A DNA stretch of 39,697 nt from Dehalococcoidia bacterium. Its GTDB lineage: Bacteria > Chloroflexota > Dehalococcoidia > JACQUA01. The position numbers were made by a program, and so were the translations under genes. The stretch spans positions 1 through 39,697 of the forward strand of contig JAUYHV010000189.1 of NCBI GenBank assembly GCA_030689845.1, written 5' to 3'. The notes under the pieces are model-generated. The model saw only the letters and a list, made by a program, of their open reading frames with translations, made no database searches and was not told the DNA's origin. Shown piece after piece: positions 24,526 through 31,796 of this stretch. Each line of letters opens with the position of its first letter. The first letter of the stretch is position 1.

Positions 24526-25275
24526 ATGGGAATAATAATTAAATCAGAAAATGAAATTACCCTTATGAGGCAAGCAGGAAAAATTGTCGCCAGGGTTCTG
24601 GATAAGCTGACCGGCCTGATTAAACCCGGCATCAAAACCCAGGAGTTGGACGTGATTGCGGAGGAAGAAATCCTGAGACTCGGCGGGATTCCCTCTTTTA
24701 AGGGATACCGCTCTTACCCGGCTACTTTATGTGTATCCATTAACGATGAAATTGTTCATGGTATTCCGGGGAACCGGGTATTAAAGGAAAGCGATCTTGT
24801 TTCCCTGGATGTCGGTGCCATATATAAAGGGTACCAGGGGGATGCTTCGATAACTGTGGGGATCACCCCCGTATCCGAAACAGGGAAGCGGCTTTTAGAA
24901 ACGACAAAGGGTGCTTTGGCGGAAGGAATCAGGGTTGCCCGGGCAGGAGTTCACGTTGGGGACCTATCGAATGCCATCCAATCCTATGTGGAAAAAACAG
25001 GTTTTTACCTGGTTAAAGAATACTCCGGGCACGGGATCGGGGCAAACCTTCACGAAGACCCCCAGGTTCCGAATGTAGGGGTAAAAGGGGAAGGCCCGGT
25101 TTTATATCCCGGAATGACCCTGGCAATAGAACCCATGGTAAACACGGGTACCTGGCGGACCAGGATCGCCAAGAACATGTGGACCGTTTTGACGGCCGAC
25201 GGCGGTCTTTCAGCCCACTTCGAACATACGATTGTCATCACAAAGAACGGGGCCGAGATACTGACAGCTCTTTAA
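24526..25275 (+). CDS. map: Type I methionine aminopeptidase
   Basis: This metalloenzyme removes the initiator methionine from nascent proteins. It has the pita-bread fold and conserved ligands: two Asp in SLDVGAIYKGYQGDAS, His in YSGHGIGANLHE, Glu in AIEPMV and Glu in FEHTIV. The 249-residue length fits bacterial type I enzymes, without an N-terminal zinc-finger extension. It starts with ATG at 24526 but no ribosome-binding site is evident. It follows the structured spacer after adk and precedes infA by 103 bases. Confidence 0.97.
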   Translation: MGIIIKSENEITLMRQAGKIVARVLDKLTGLIKPGIKTQELDVIAEEEILRLGGIPSFKGYRSYPATLCVSINDEIVHGIPGNRVLKESDLVSLDVGAIYKGYQGDASITVGITPVSETGKRLLETTKGALAEGIRVARAGVHVGDLSNAIQSYVEKTGFYLVKEYSGHGIGANLHEDPQVPNVGVKGEGPVLYPGMTLAIEPMVNTGTWRTRIAKNMWTVLTADGGLSAHFEHTIVITKNGAEILTAL

Positions 25276-25330
25276 TGTCGAATATAAAGGGGAATCGCCA
25301 TAGATAGAGGAGTTTTGGAAAAGGACCAAA

Positions 25331-25347
25331 GCAAACATAATGTTTGC
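25331..25347. repeat. 17-base palindrome in the map-infA spacer
   Basis: GCAAACAT and ATGTTTGC are perfect complements around a single central A. It is about 31 bases before infA. It could be a dimeric repressor's operator or a small mRNA hairpin. Many organisms have a KOW-domain gene at this place between map and infA, but I find no such frame in these 103 bases. Confidence 0.4.
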
Positions 25348-25378
25348 AAGAATGGCTTATTAAGCGTAAAATTATCAT

Positions 25379-25597
25379 ATGCCTAAAAAAGATTCCATCG
25401 AAGTAGAAGGTATAGTAATTGAGAGTTTGCCTAATGCCGTTTTTAAGGTCGAGTTGGCTAATGGGCACAAAGTACATGCCCACATTTCCGGGAAAATTCG
25501 CCTTCATTATATAAAGATTCTTCCTGGAGACAAGGTCCTGGTGGAACTTTCACCCTATGATTTAACCAGAGGGCGTATCACCTATCGCCTCAAATAG
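25379..25597 (+). CDS. infA: Translation initiation factor IF-1
   Basis: IF-1 binds the ribosomal A site during initiation and is a 72-residue OB-fold protein of the S1 type. The segments IEVEGIVIESLPNAVFKVEL, HAHISGKIRLHYIKILPGDKV and LSPYDLTRGRITYRLK are near-consensus, broken here into parts. The ATG at 25379 has no strong ribosome-binding site. It precedes rpmJ by 15 bases in the normal order infA-rpmJ-rpsM-rpsK. Confidence 0.98.
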   Translation: MPKKDSIEVEGIVIESLPNAVFKVELANGHKVHAHISGKIRLHYIKILPGDKVLVELSPYDLTRGRITYRLK

Positions 25598-25612
25598 ACA
25601 AGGATATTAAAT

Positions 25613-25726
25613 ATGAAAGTTAAAGCTTCGGTTAAAGCCCGATGTGAAAAATGCAAGATAATAAAGCGCAAAGGCGTGGTAAGAGTTATTTGCTCGAATC
25701 CCAGGCATAAGCAGAGACAAGGTTAA
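25613..25726 (+). CDS. rpmJ: 50S ribosomal protein L36
   Basis: A 37-residue protein, the smallest in the large subunit, found by reading the infA-rpsM gap. It begins MKVKASVKARCEKC and ends HKQRQG. C11, C14, C27 and H32 form the usual zinc site. It starts with ATG at 25613, with AAGGAT upstream, and ends with TAA. This is the zinc-binding form. Confidence 0.96.
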   Translation: MKVKASVKARCEKCKIIKRKGVVRVICSNPRHKQRQG

Positions 25727-25757
25727 AGGAAAAAGAGGTTAGAAAGGCGAATTCGTT

Positions 25758-26144
25758 ATGGCTCGTATTGCTGGTGTAGATTTACCTGCCAACAAACAGG
25801 TTGAATATTCCCTACAGTATTTATATGGATTAGGTCCCAGCCTCAGCAAACAGATACTGCAAAGGCTCAATGTAAACCCGGCAATCAGGGTTAAGGACCT
25901 CAATGAAGATGAAATAAACCGCATACGCGAACTTATCGACAAGGAATACAGGGTCGAAGGTGATCTGCGCAAAGAAGTCGGACTCAATATTAAACAGCTC
26001 ATTGAAATCGGCTCATACCGTGGTCTCAGGCACCGCCGCGGGTTACCCTGTCGCGGCCAGAGGACGCGGACGAACAGCAGAACCAAGCGGGGAGCGAGGA
26101 AGACTGTTGCGGGGCGCGGACGCAGGCCGGGAGCAAAGAAATAG
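25758..26144 (+). CDS. rpsM: 30S ribosomal protein S13
   Basis: S13 is in the 30S head and touches P-site tRNA and bridges B1a/B1b with L5. The MARIAGVDLPANKQVEYSL start region, the helix-two-turn-helix domain, and the strongly basic C-terminal tail (RGLPCRGQRTRTNSRTKRG) are conserved, with 128 residues. It starts with ATG at 25758 preceded by AGAGGTTAGAAAGGCG. It lies 27 bases before rpsK. Confidence 0.98.
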   Translation: MARIAGVDLPANKQVEYSLQYLYGLGPSLSKQILQRLNVNPAIRVKDLNEDEINRIRELIDKEYRVEGDLRKEVGLNIKQLIEIGSYRGLRHRRGLPCRGQRTRTNSRTKRGARKTVAGRGRRPGAKK

Positions 26145-26171
26145 GCAAATTATTTTCATAGGGGATTATTT

Positions 26172-26567
26172 ATGGCAATCAAAAAAGTTAAAACGCGGAC
26201 CAAGAAAAAGGAACGAAAGTCTGTACCGAGGGGTAAGGCTTACATACAGTCTACCTTCAATAATACTATTATCACCTTAGCCGATACTGAAGGCAACGTG
26301 ATTGCCTGGGGAAGCGCCGGAACTGCCGGATTCAAAGGGTCCAGGAAAGGGACCCCGTTCGCTGCCCAGATTGCGGCGACCGAAGTAGCCAAAAAGGCCA
26401 TCGAACACGGGATGCGTCAGGTTGAGATATTCGTAAAAGGACCTGGAAGCGGCCGTGAGGCAGCTATTCGCTCTTTGCAGGCCGGCGGCCTCATGATAAC
26501 AGGAATTAGGGACGTGACTCCTACTCCCCATAACGGATGCCGTCCCCCGAAAAGAAGAAGGGTATAG
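26172..26567 (+). CDS. rpsK: 30S ribosomal protein S11
   Basis: S11 lies on the platform next to the E site and the mRNA exit. The conserved HxQSTFNNTIITL-type segment (here YIQSTFNNTIITLAD), GSRKGTPFAAQIAA and the C-terminal TPTPHNGCRPPKRRRV tail are clear, with 131 residues. The ATG at 26172 follows AGGGGATTATTT. It is six bases before rpsD. Confidence 0.98.
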   Translation: MAIKKVKTRTKKKERKSVPRGKAYIQSTFNNTIITLADTEGNVIAWGSAGTAGFKGSRKGTPFAAQIAATEVAKKAIEHGMRQVEIFVKGPGSGREAAIRSLQAGGLMITGIRDVTPTPHNGCRPPKRRRV

Positions 26568-26573
26568 TAAAAC

Positions 26574-27200
26574 ATGGCTCGTTATATTGATGCTGTATGC
26601 CGCCTTTGCCGGCGGTCAGGACAGAAACTAATGCTCAAGGGGGAGAGATGCTTCACGCCGAAGTGCGGCGTTGAAAGACGGAGTGCGCCGCCGGGGCAGC
26701 AGGTGCAAAGGCGCCGCAAGGTATCAGACAGGGGTATCCAGCTCCGGGAGAAACAAAAAGCCCGTTATATTTATGGATTACTGGAACGCCAATTCAGGAA
26801 GACTTTCAGAGAAGCTGAAAGGAGACCGGGCAAGACAGGCGAAAACCTGCTTCAGTTGCTGGAAACGCGATTCGATAGTATTGTATTGCAACTGGGTTTC
26901 GCTGATTCCCGCGCCCAGGCAAGGCAGATTGTTAGGCACGGGCACCTGACTGTGAACGGAAAAAGAGCTAATATACCGTCCATGAGGCTAAATGCTGGAG
27001 ATACCATCGGTTGGCGGGAGGGAAGCAAAAAGAGTGAATACTTCAAGGAGTTGGTCGAGACGATTAAGTCGAAGTCGTCTCCAGACTGGCTCAGCGTTGA
27101 CAAGGAAAACATTTCAGGCAGGGTAATTTCATTGCCCACGGGAGAAGATTTCCAACCAACGTTCGATGAAAGCGTAATTATTGCTTATTACTCCCGTTAG
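26574..27200 (+). CDS. rpsD: 30S ribosomal protein S4, zinc-binding form
   Basis: S4 nucleates 30S assembly and in some bacteria represses the alpha operon. The N-terminal zinc site is C9, C12, C26 and C31, so this is the C+ form. The S4 RNA-binding fold follows (LQLGFADSRAQARQIVRHGHLTVNG in parts) and the length is 208 residues. It starts with ATG at 26574. A 63-base AT-rich spacer separates it from rpoA; I see no S4-type pseudoknot there by eye. Confidence 0.98.
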   Translation: MARYIDAVCRLCRRSGQKLMLKGERCFTPKCGVERRSAPPGQQVQRRRKVSDRGIQLREKQKARYIYGLLERQFRKTFREAERRPGKTGENLLQLLETRFDSIVLQLGFADSRAQARQIVRHGHLTVNGKRANIPSMRLNAGDTIGWREGSKKSEYFKELVETIKSKSSPDWLSVDKENISGRVISLPTGEDFQPTFDESVIIAYYSR

Positions 27201-27263
27201 GGGTTTAATTAACCACACTAATATTTTTATTTTGAATACCTTCATATTTTGAGGTGATTAATA

Positions 27264-28340
27264 TTGTCTAAAGATTTTGTTCTACCCATTGTTGAGTGCA
27301 CTGAAAGTTCCCAGGACTATGGGCGAATAGTCGCCGCACCCCTGGAAAAAGGGTTCGGTGTGACCCTTGGTAATACGTTGAGAAGGATATTGCTCAGCTC
27401 CCTGCCTGGTGCTGCGGTCACCTGGATAAAAATAGACGGGGTTGAACACGAGTTCTCAACCATACCGGATGTAAAAGAGGATACTTTGCAGTTTATCCAG
27501 AACATTAAAGGCCTGAGATTTAGATTTTTAAGCGACCGACCTGGCAAGTTGATGCTCAATGTTTCCGGACAGGGTATTGTTACCGGCGCAGACATAAAAA
27601 CGACTGCGGACTATGAATTAGTCAATCCTGGTTTATACTTGGCTACCATGGATTCCAAGAACTCAAAGCTTTCGGTGGAGATGAACGTGGAAACAGGGAG
27701 GGGTTATTTGCCAGCCGACCACAGCGACGAAGGATTGTCCGTGGGTTCAATACCCATTGACGCTATATTTTCCCCTGTGCGCAAAGTAGATTACAAGGTA
27801 GAACCAACACGGGTGGGTCAGGAAAGCACCTATGAAAAACTTGTCCTGGAAGTCTGGACTGATTTATCGGTTTCGGCTGTTGAGGCTTTAAGTCAAGCTG
27901 CTCAAATTATGATAGACCAGTTATCTAATTTTGCCGAACTGGTAAAAGTATCGATAAAAGCTGCTGAAAAACAAATGTTACAAAGTTACCTTCCTCCCGA
28001 CCAGTTCAATAAACCCGTTGGGGAAATCGGTTTCTCTACCAGGACGTTAAACTGTTTGAGGAGAGGTGGAATAACTATCCTGGGTGAGCTTTTGAGCAAG
28101 AGCGAGTCAGACCTGAACCAGTTGAGGCACTTCGGACAGAAATCAAGGGATGAACTGATGCAGCGACTTCAGGAACTTGGCTTTTCCTTGATGAGCGAAG
28201 GGGAAGAAAAACCCCCGGTTATAATATCGGAACTTGAAAAGCTGAAGGAACTGGGAGTGCTGACGGTCACCGAGGATGAGTCTGAAGAACCTGTAAGTGA
28301 AGATACCGGGGATAAAGAGGAGGAACCGGCTTCAGAGTAG
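27264..28340 (+). CDS. rpoA: DNA-directed RNA polymerase subunit alpha
   Basis: The alpha subunit starts assembly of RNA polymerase and reads UP elements and activators. The N-terminal dimerisation domain (GFGVTLGNTLRRILLSSLPG in parts, EHEFSTIPDVKED) and the C-terminal helix-hairpin-helix domain (LRRGGITILGELLSKSE) are both present. A tail of about 40 residues, ending in a strongly acidic stretch (EDTGDKEEEPASE), follows the C-terminal domain and makes the protein 358 residues against the usual 315-330. It starts with TTG at 27264 with GAGGTGATT upstream. Confidence 0.98.
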   Translation: MSKDFVLPIVECTESSQDYGRIVAAPLEKGFGVTLGNTLRRILLSSLPGAAVTWIKIDGVEHEFSTIPDVKEDTLQFIQNIKGLRFRFLSDRPGKLMLNVSGQGIVTGADIKTTADYELVNPGLYLATMDSKNSKLSVEMNVETGRGYLPADHSDEGLSVGSIPIDAIFSPVRKVDYKVEPTRVGQESTYEKLVLEVWTDLSVSAVEALSQAAQIMIDQLSNFAELVKVSIKAAEKQMLQSYLPPDQFNKPVGEIGFSTRTLNCLRRGGITILGELLSKSESDLNQLRHFGQKSRDELMQRLQELGFSLMSEGEEKPPVIISELEKLKELGVLTVTEDESEEPVSEDTGDKEEEPASE

Positions 28341-28440
28341 CAGGTTTCTCGAATATTGTCGGCGGGATAAGGAAAACGCCCTGTTTCTGTTCAGCCTGAC
28401 ATCGTTTTTAAAGAGATAATAATTCTGGAGAATTTATATT

Positions 28441-28794
28441 ATGAGGCACAAAATAAGCGGCAGGAAATTTGATAGGCCAACGAACCAGAGGCTTGCTCTG
28501 TTCAGGGGCCTCGTGCGTGAATTGCTGAAACATGAAGCAATCAAAACGACGGAAGCAAAAGCTAAAGAACTCCGCAGTTTTTGTGACCCAATTATTACCC
28601 TTGGCAAGGACGGGAGTCTTCATGCCCGGAGGCAAGCCCTGTCTTTTGTACAGGATACAAAAGTCGTCGATAAGGTTTTCAGTGAATTAGGTCCCCGGTT
28701 TGCCTCCAGGCCTGGCGGGTATACAAGGATAATAAAACTGGGACCAAGGCTGGGGGACGGGGCAATGATGGTAAAAATAGAACTCGTAAAATAA
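28441..28794 (+). CDS. rplQ: 50S ribosomal protein L17
   Basis: L17 lies near the tunnel exit on the solvent side. The MRHKISGRKFDRPTNQRLALFRGL start and the KVFSELGPRFASRPGGYTRI segment are typical (given here in parts), with 117 residues. It starts with ATG at 28441, preceded by CTGGAG, 100 bases after rpoA. That spacer contains a weak GGCG/CGCC hairpin and no clear terminator. Confidence 0.98.
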   Translation: MRHKISGRKFDRPTNQRLALFRGLVRELLKHEAIKTTEAKAKELRSFCDPIITLGKDGSLHARRQALSFVQDTKVVDKVFSELGPRFASRPGGYTRIIKLGPRLGDGAMMVKIELVK

Positions 28795-28823
28795 ACGCAG
28801 AGGGTATGTAGAAAAGTCTATCC

Positions 28824-29618
28824 ATGGATACAACAGTTTTACCGGGGCCTGAGGGAATTGCCAAGTTAGCTCTTGTTATTGAGTACGACGGCAGCAATTA
28901 CCACGGTTTTCAATTTCAGCCAGCAGTTCCGACCGTTCAGGGGGAGCTCGAGGAGGCGATATTTAAGACCACCCGGGAAAGAATAAGGGTGCTGGCTGCC
29001 AGTCGTACCGATGCGGGCGCTCATGCCAGGGGGCAGGTCGCCAGCTTCAGGACCAAATCCAAATTAACCCCGGAAACCATGGTTCGGGCGCTGAATTACT
29101 ATCTGCCGGAGGATATCGTTGTAAAAAGGGCTTACAAAATTGACCTGGAATTTAATGTCCAGAGAAACGCTGTAAGCAGGGAATACCATTATTACATGCT
29201 GGATAGTGAAGAGGGCTCGGCACTGTGGAGGAAGTATGCCTACGTGGTTCCGCAGAGACTGGATGTTAGAGCCATGGAACAAGCCTGTACCTCGCTGGTA
29301 GGATGTCATGATTTTATGGGATTCACAAGCGACCTCGGATCCCAGGCATCCAGCACGGTTCGCACGGTGTACCACGCATCATTCTATCAAGATTCGCCTT
29401 TTATAATATTTAAAATAATAGGAAGTTCTTTTTTACCGCATCAGATCCGGCATATTGTGGGATCCCTGGTGACGGTAGGGAAGGGTAAAGCGAATACCGA
29501 TTATATTAAAAATATACTGGAAGCCGGGAAAAGAGGTATAATTAAAAATAGCGCTCCCGCCAACGGCTTGTATTTAATGCAAGTAAAGTATAATGACTAT
29601 CTGGAGAATTACTCGTGA
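28824..29618 (+). CDS. truA: tRNA pseudouridine(38-40) synthase TruA
   Basis: TruA makes pseudouridine at positions 38-40 of the tRNA anticodon stem-loop. The catalytic Asp is in SRTDAGAHARGQ, the substrate-binding region begins IEYDGSNYHGFQFQ, and HQIRHIVGSL is near the C terminus. The length is 264 residues. The ATG at 28824 has no clear ribosome-binding site; the first 11 residues precede the conserved core. Its stop overlaps the rplM start (GTGA), a four-base coupling junction. The order rplQ-truA-rplM-rpsI is common in Gram-positive bacteria. Confidence 0.96.
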   Translation: MDTTVLPGPEGIAKLALVIEYDGSNYHGFQFQPAVPTVQGELEEAIFKTTRERIRVLAASRTDAGAHARGQVASFRTKSKLTPETMVRALNYYLPEDIVVKRAYKIDLEFNVQRNAVSREYHYYMLDSEEGSALWRKYAYVVPQRLDVRAMEQACTSLVGCHDFMGFTSDLGSQASSTVRTVYHASFYQDSPFIIFKIIGSSFLPHQIRHIVGSLVTVGKGKANTDYIKNILEAGKRGIIKNSAPANGLYLMQVKYNDYLENYS

Positions 29619-30106
29619 AGACTTATTCTATTAAGGCTAAAGATATTCAAAGAGAATGGCATGTCGTAGATGCCTCCGGGCAGGTCCTTGGAAGGCTGGC
29701 AACGAGAATTGCGCAGGTGTTGATGGGGAAAAACAAGCCTGTATTCACCAGACATTTGGATACAGGTGACTACGTAGTTGTGGTAAACGCAGCGAAAATA
29801 CGTGTTACCGGTACAAAAGAAAAAAATAAATTATATTACAGGCATTCCGGTTATCCCGGTGGATTAAAATCAGTCACTTATGGGGATATGGCGGCAAAAC
29901 ACCCCACGAGACCCCTGGAAAAGGCCGTTAAGGGAATGTTGCCCCATAACCGCCTCGGGGCAGCAATGTTCAAAAAACTTAAGGTATATGCCGGTGACAG
30001 TCACCCTCATGGTGGACAGGTATCTGGAAGCTTGCCGTCAGTAAATGAAACAACCGTTGCCGGGGATAACACCGTGGCAGGAAGCGGAGAAGCGGCGCCG
30101 GCGTAG
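29615..30106 (+). CDS. rplM: 50S ribosomal protein L13
   Basis: L13 is an early large-subunit assembly protein. The conserved REWHVVDASGQVLGRLAT, TGDYVVVVNA, YYRHSGYPGGLKS and GMLPHNRLG motifs place it securely. It is 163 residues long against the usual 140-150, with about 30 Ser/Thr/Gly/Ala-rich residues after the conserved HPHGGQ end. It starts with GTG at 29615, overlapping the truA stop. An 87-base spacer leads to rpsI. Confidence 0.97.
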   Translation: MKTYSIKAKDIQREWHVVDASGQVLGRLATRIAQVLMGKNKPVFTRHLDTGDYVVVVNAAKIRVTGTKEKNKLYYRHSGYPGGLKSVTYGDMAAKHPTRPLEKAVKGMLPHNRLGAAMFKKLKVYAGDSHPHGGQVSGSLPSVNETTVAGDNTVAGSGEAAPA

Positions 30107-30148
30107 GCTTTTCATGCCTAAGTAAAAAATAATAATTAAAATATATGT

Positions 30149-30164
30149 TTCACCGAAAGGTGAG
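30149..30164 (+). promoter_or_regulatory. GNRA-capped hairpin between rplM and rpsI
   Basis: TTCACC-GAAA-GGTGAG forms a 6-bp stem (one G-U) closed by a GNRA tetraloop, about 30 bases before rpsI. The stem is short, no T-run follows, and the GAAA loop suggests RNA stability or a tertiary contact rather than termination. A TATACT at 30167-30172 lacks a matching -35. Confidence 0.35.
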
Positions 30165-30193
30165 GTTATACTATTTAAAGGGAGACGCAGCTA

Positions 30194-30589
30194 TTGAAGG
30201 AACAAGCTTATAATTACGGGTTAGGACGGCGTAAATGTGCTATTGCCCGAACCAGGGTAAGCAAAGGTACGGGTCTAATTAACATAAACGACAAACCTTT
30301 AGAACAATATTTCCCCGACCTCGTGCAACAGACTACAGTGTTGCAGCCCCTGGTTGTAACTGACAATAAAGACAAATTCGATATAACAATAAAAGTTGTT
30401 GGCGGTGGTACTTCGTCACAGGCAGGGGCGATACGCCACGGTATCAGCCGAGCTCTTGTACGGGGTGATGAGTCCGTAAAACCGGTATTGAGGCAGCATG
30501 GTTTTCTGACCCGGGACGCGCGTGTTAAGGAACGCAAAAAGTACGGATTGAAAAGGGCTCGAAAAGCTCCCCAGTATACCAAGCGTTAA
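30194..30589 (+). CDS. rpsI: 30S ribosomal protein S9
   Basis: S9 is in the 30S head, and its basic C-terminal tail touches P-site tRNA. The tail ARKAPQYTKR is the conserved ending. The YGLGRRKCAIARTRV start and GGGTSSQAGAIRHGISRAL are standard, with 131 residues. It starts with TTG at 30194 behind GGGAGACG. This is the last gene of the superoperon and ends only 10 bases from the stop of the opposite acyl-CoA dehydrogenase gene. Confidence 0.98.
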   Translation: MKEQAYNYGLGRRKCAIARTRVSKGTGLININDKPLEQYFPDLVQQTTVLQPLVVTDNKDKFDITIKVVGGGTSSQAGAIRHGISRALVRGDESVKPVLRQHGFLTRDARVKERKKYGLKRARKAPQYTKR

Positions 30590-30599
30590 ATGCGGGGAT

Positions 30600-31784
30600 T
30601 TACCGGGGGAGGCCGAGGCCGCGCAAGGCAATTATGTTTTTCTGGATTTGCGTTGTGCCCCCGAGAATACTATCAGACAGGCTGCAAAGATAAAGGTGCT
30701 CCGCTGCTCCCCTTAATCTGGAATGCGGAGATTCGCCTTTAAGCTGCCCGAAAAGCCCGAGAACCCCCATAATAGTCCTGGCGGTTCCTTGTTCGATGCG
30801 GGAACTGTAAACCCTCGCTGTTGAAGCGACGGATTCCGGCATGAGCCCCCGTTGTTTGAACCAGGCAGCCCTGTAGGCAGCAAGCCTGCCGACTTCTATT
30901 TCCACTTTTAAACCGGCCAACCTGTGCCGTATTAATTCCCGATTCCGGCAGGCAGGCAGGGAGTAATTCCTTAAATAATTGACGGTGTCATCCAGCAGCC
31001 TTCTGGCCCTGGCTATCGATGCCCCCGCCTGGAAAGTCCGCTCCAGGAACAGGAGTACAGGCATGTAATCCCATCCCTTGCCAACCTCACCAAGGACGTT
31101 TGCTTTTTCCACAAAAACGTTATCGAAATATACCTGGTTGAAAGAGGGGAAACCGCAGATATCGTTGATGGGGGAGACAGTGATGCCTATGGATTTCATA
31201 TTGACAAGGAAAATGGTTAAACCCCTGTTTTTGGCGGTGTCAGCCCCTACCCTTGCCAGCAGCCAGCACCAGTCGGCCGCCTGGGCTGCGGAAGTCCATA
31301 TTTTGCTTCCGTTAATAACAAAACCGTTGTCTGACGCTATAGCCTGGCTGCTAAGTGAACGCAGGTCCGAGCCGGCATCCGGTTCACTGTAACCGATGCA
31401 CCAGAATTCTGTTCCCTTTGCCAGGCGCACAAGGCGCTCCTTTTTTTGTTCCTCCGTTCCGTAAAGGGCTAATAGAGCGCCTACATTGGAAACTCCCCCG
31501 ATTCCCATGTCATAAGCGGGGATCCTGTGATAAACGGCTTCCTCATAAAAGATTAGCTGTGACATTACGGAACGGTTAGTGCCGCCGTAGGCTTCCGACC
31601 AGCCCATCCCCAGCCAGCCCTGGGCGGCCAGCTTTCTTGCCATTTGCCTGGTGACAGGCCAGTGCTCCGGGCAGTATTCTTCATATTCAAACCCTGCCTC
31701 CCAGTCTTCAGGCACTTCCCGTCTGGCAAAAGACGCTATTTGCTCCCGCAGAGATATTTCTTCTTCAGTTAAACGGAAGTCCAT
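30600..31784 (-). CDS. Acyl-CoA dehydrogenase family protein
   Basis: An FAD-dependent acyl-CoA dehydrogenase of 394 residues. It has the N-terminal helical domain, the FAD-contacting IGYSEPDAGSDLRSL and INGSKIWTSAAQAADW segments, and an C-terminal LGGTTQIQKNIIALRGLGLPR end, quoted in parts. The position of the catalytic Glu of medium-chain enzymes (E-G-T) is Gly here (G-G-T), as in many FadE-like members of Actinobacteria and anaerobes, which use other bases. The substrate is therefore open: fatty acyl, aromatic or steroid thioester. The start ATG lies 12 bases after the isomerase stop, so it belongs to that reverse operon, though its role does not match the sugar-phosphate genes. Confidence 0.92.
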   Translation of the reverse strand: MDFRLTEEEISLREQIASFARREVPEDWEAGFEYEEYCPEHWPVTRQMARKLAAQGWLGMGWSEAYGGTNRSVMSQLIFYEEAVYHRIPAYDMGIGGVSNVGALLALYGTEEQKKERLVRLAKGTEFWCIGYSEPDAGSDLRSLSSQAIASDNGFVINGSKIWTSAAQAADWCWLLARVGADTAKNRGLTIFLVNMKSIGITVSPINDICGFPSFNQVYFDNVFVEKANVLGEVGKGWDYMPVLLFLERTFQAGASIARARRLLDDTVNYLRNYSLPACRNRELIRHRLAGLKVEIEVGRLAAYRAAWFKQRGLMPESVASTARVYSSRIEQGTARTIMGVLGLFGQLKGESPHSRLRGAAEHLYLCSLSDSILGGTTQIQKNIIALRGLGLPR

Positions 31785-31796
31785 ACGACGTGAATA

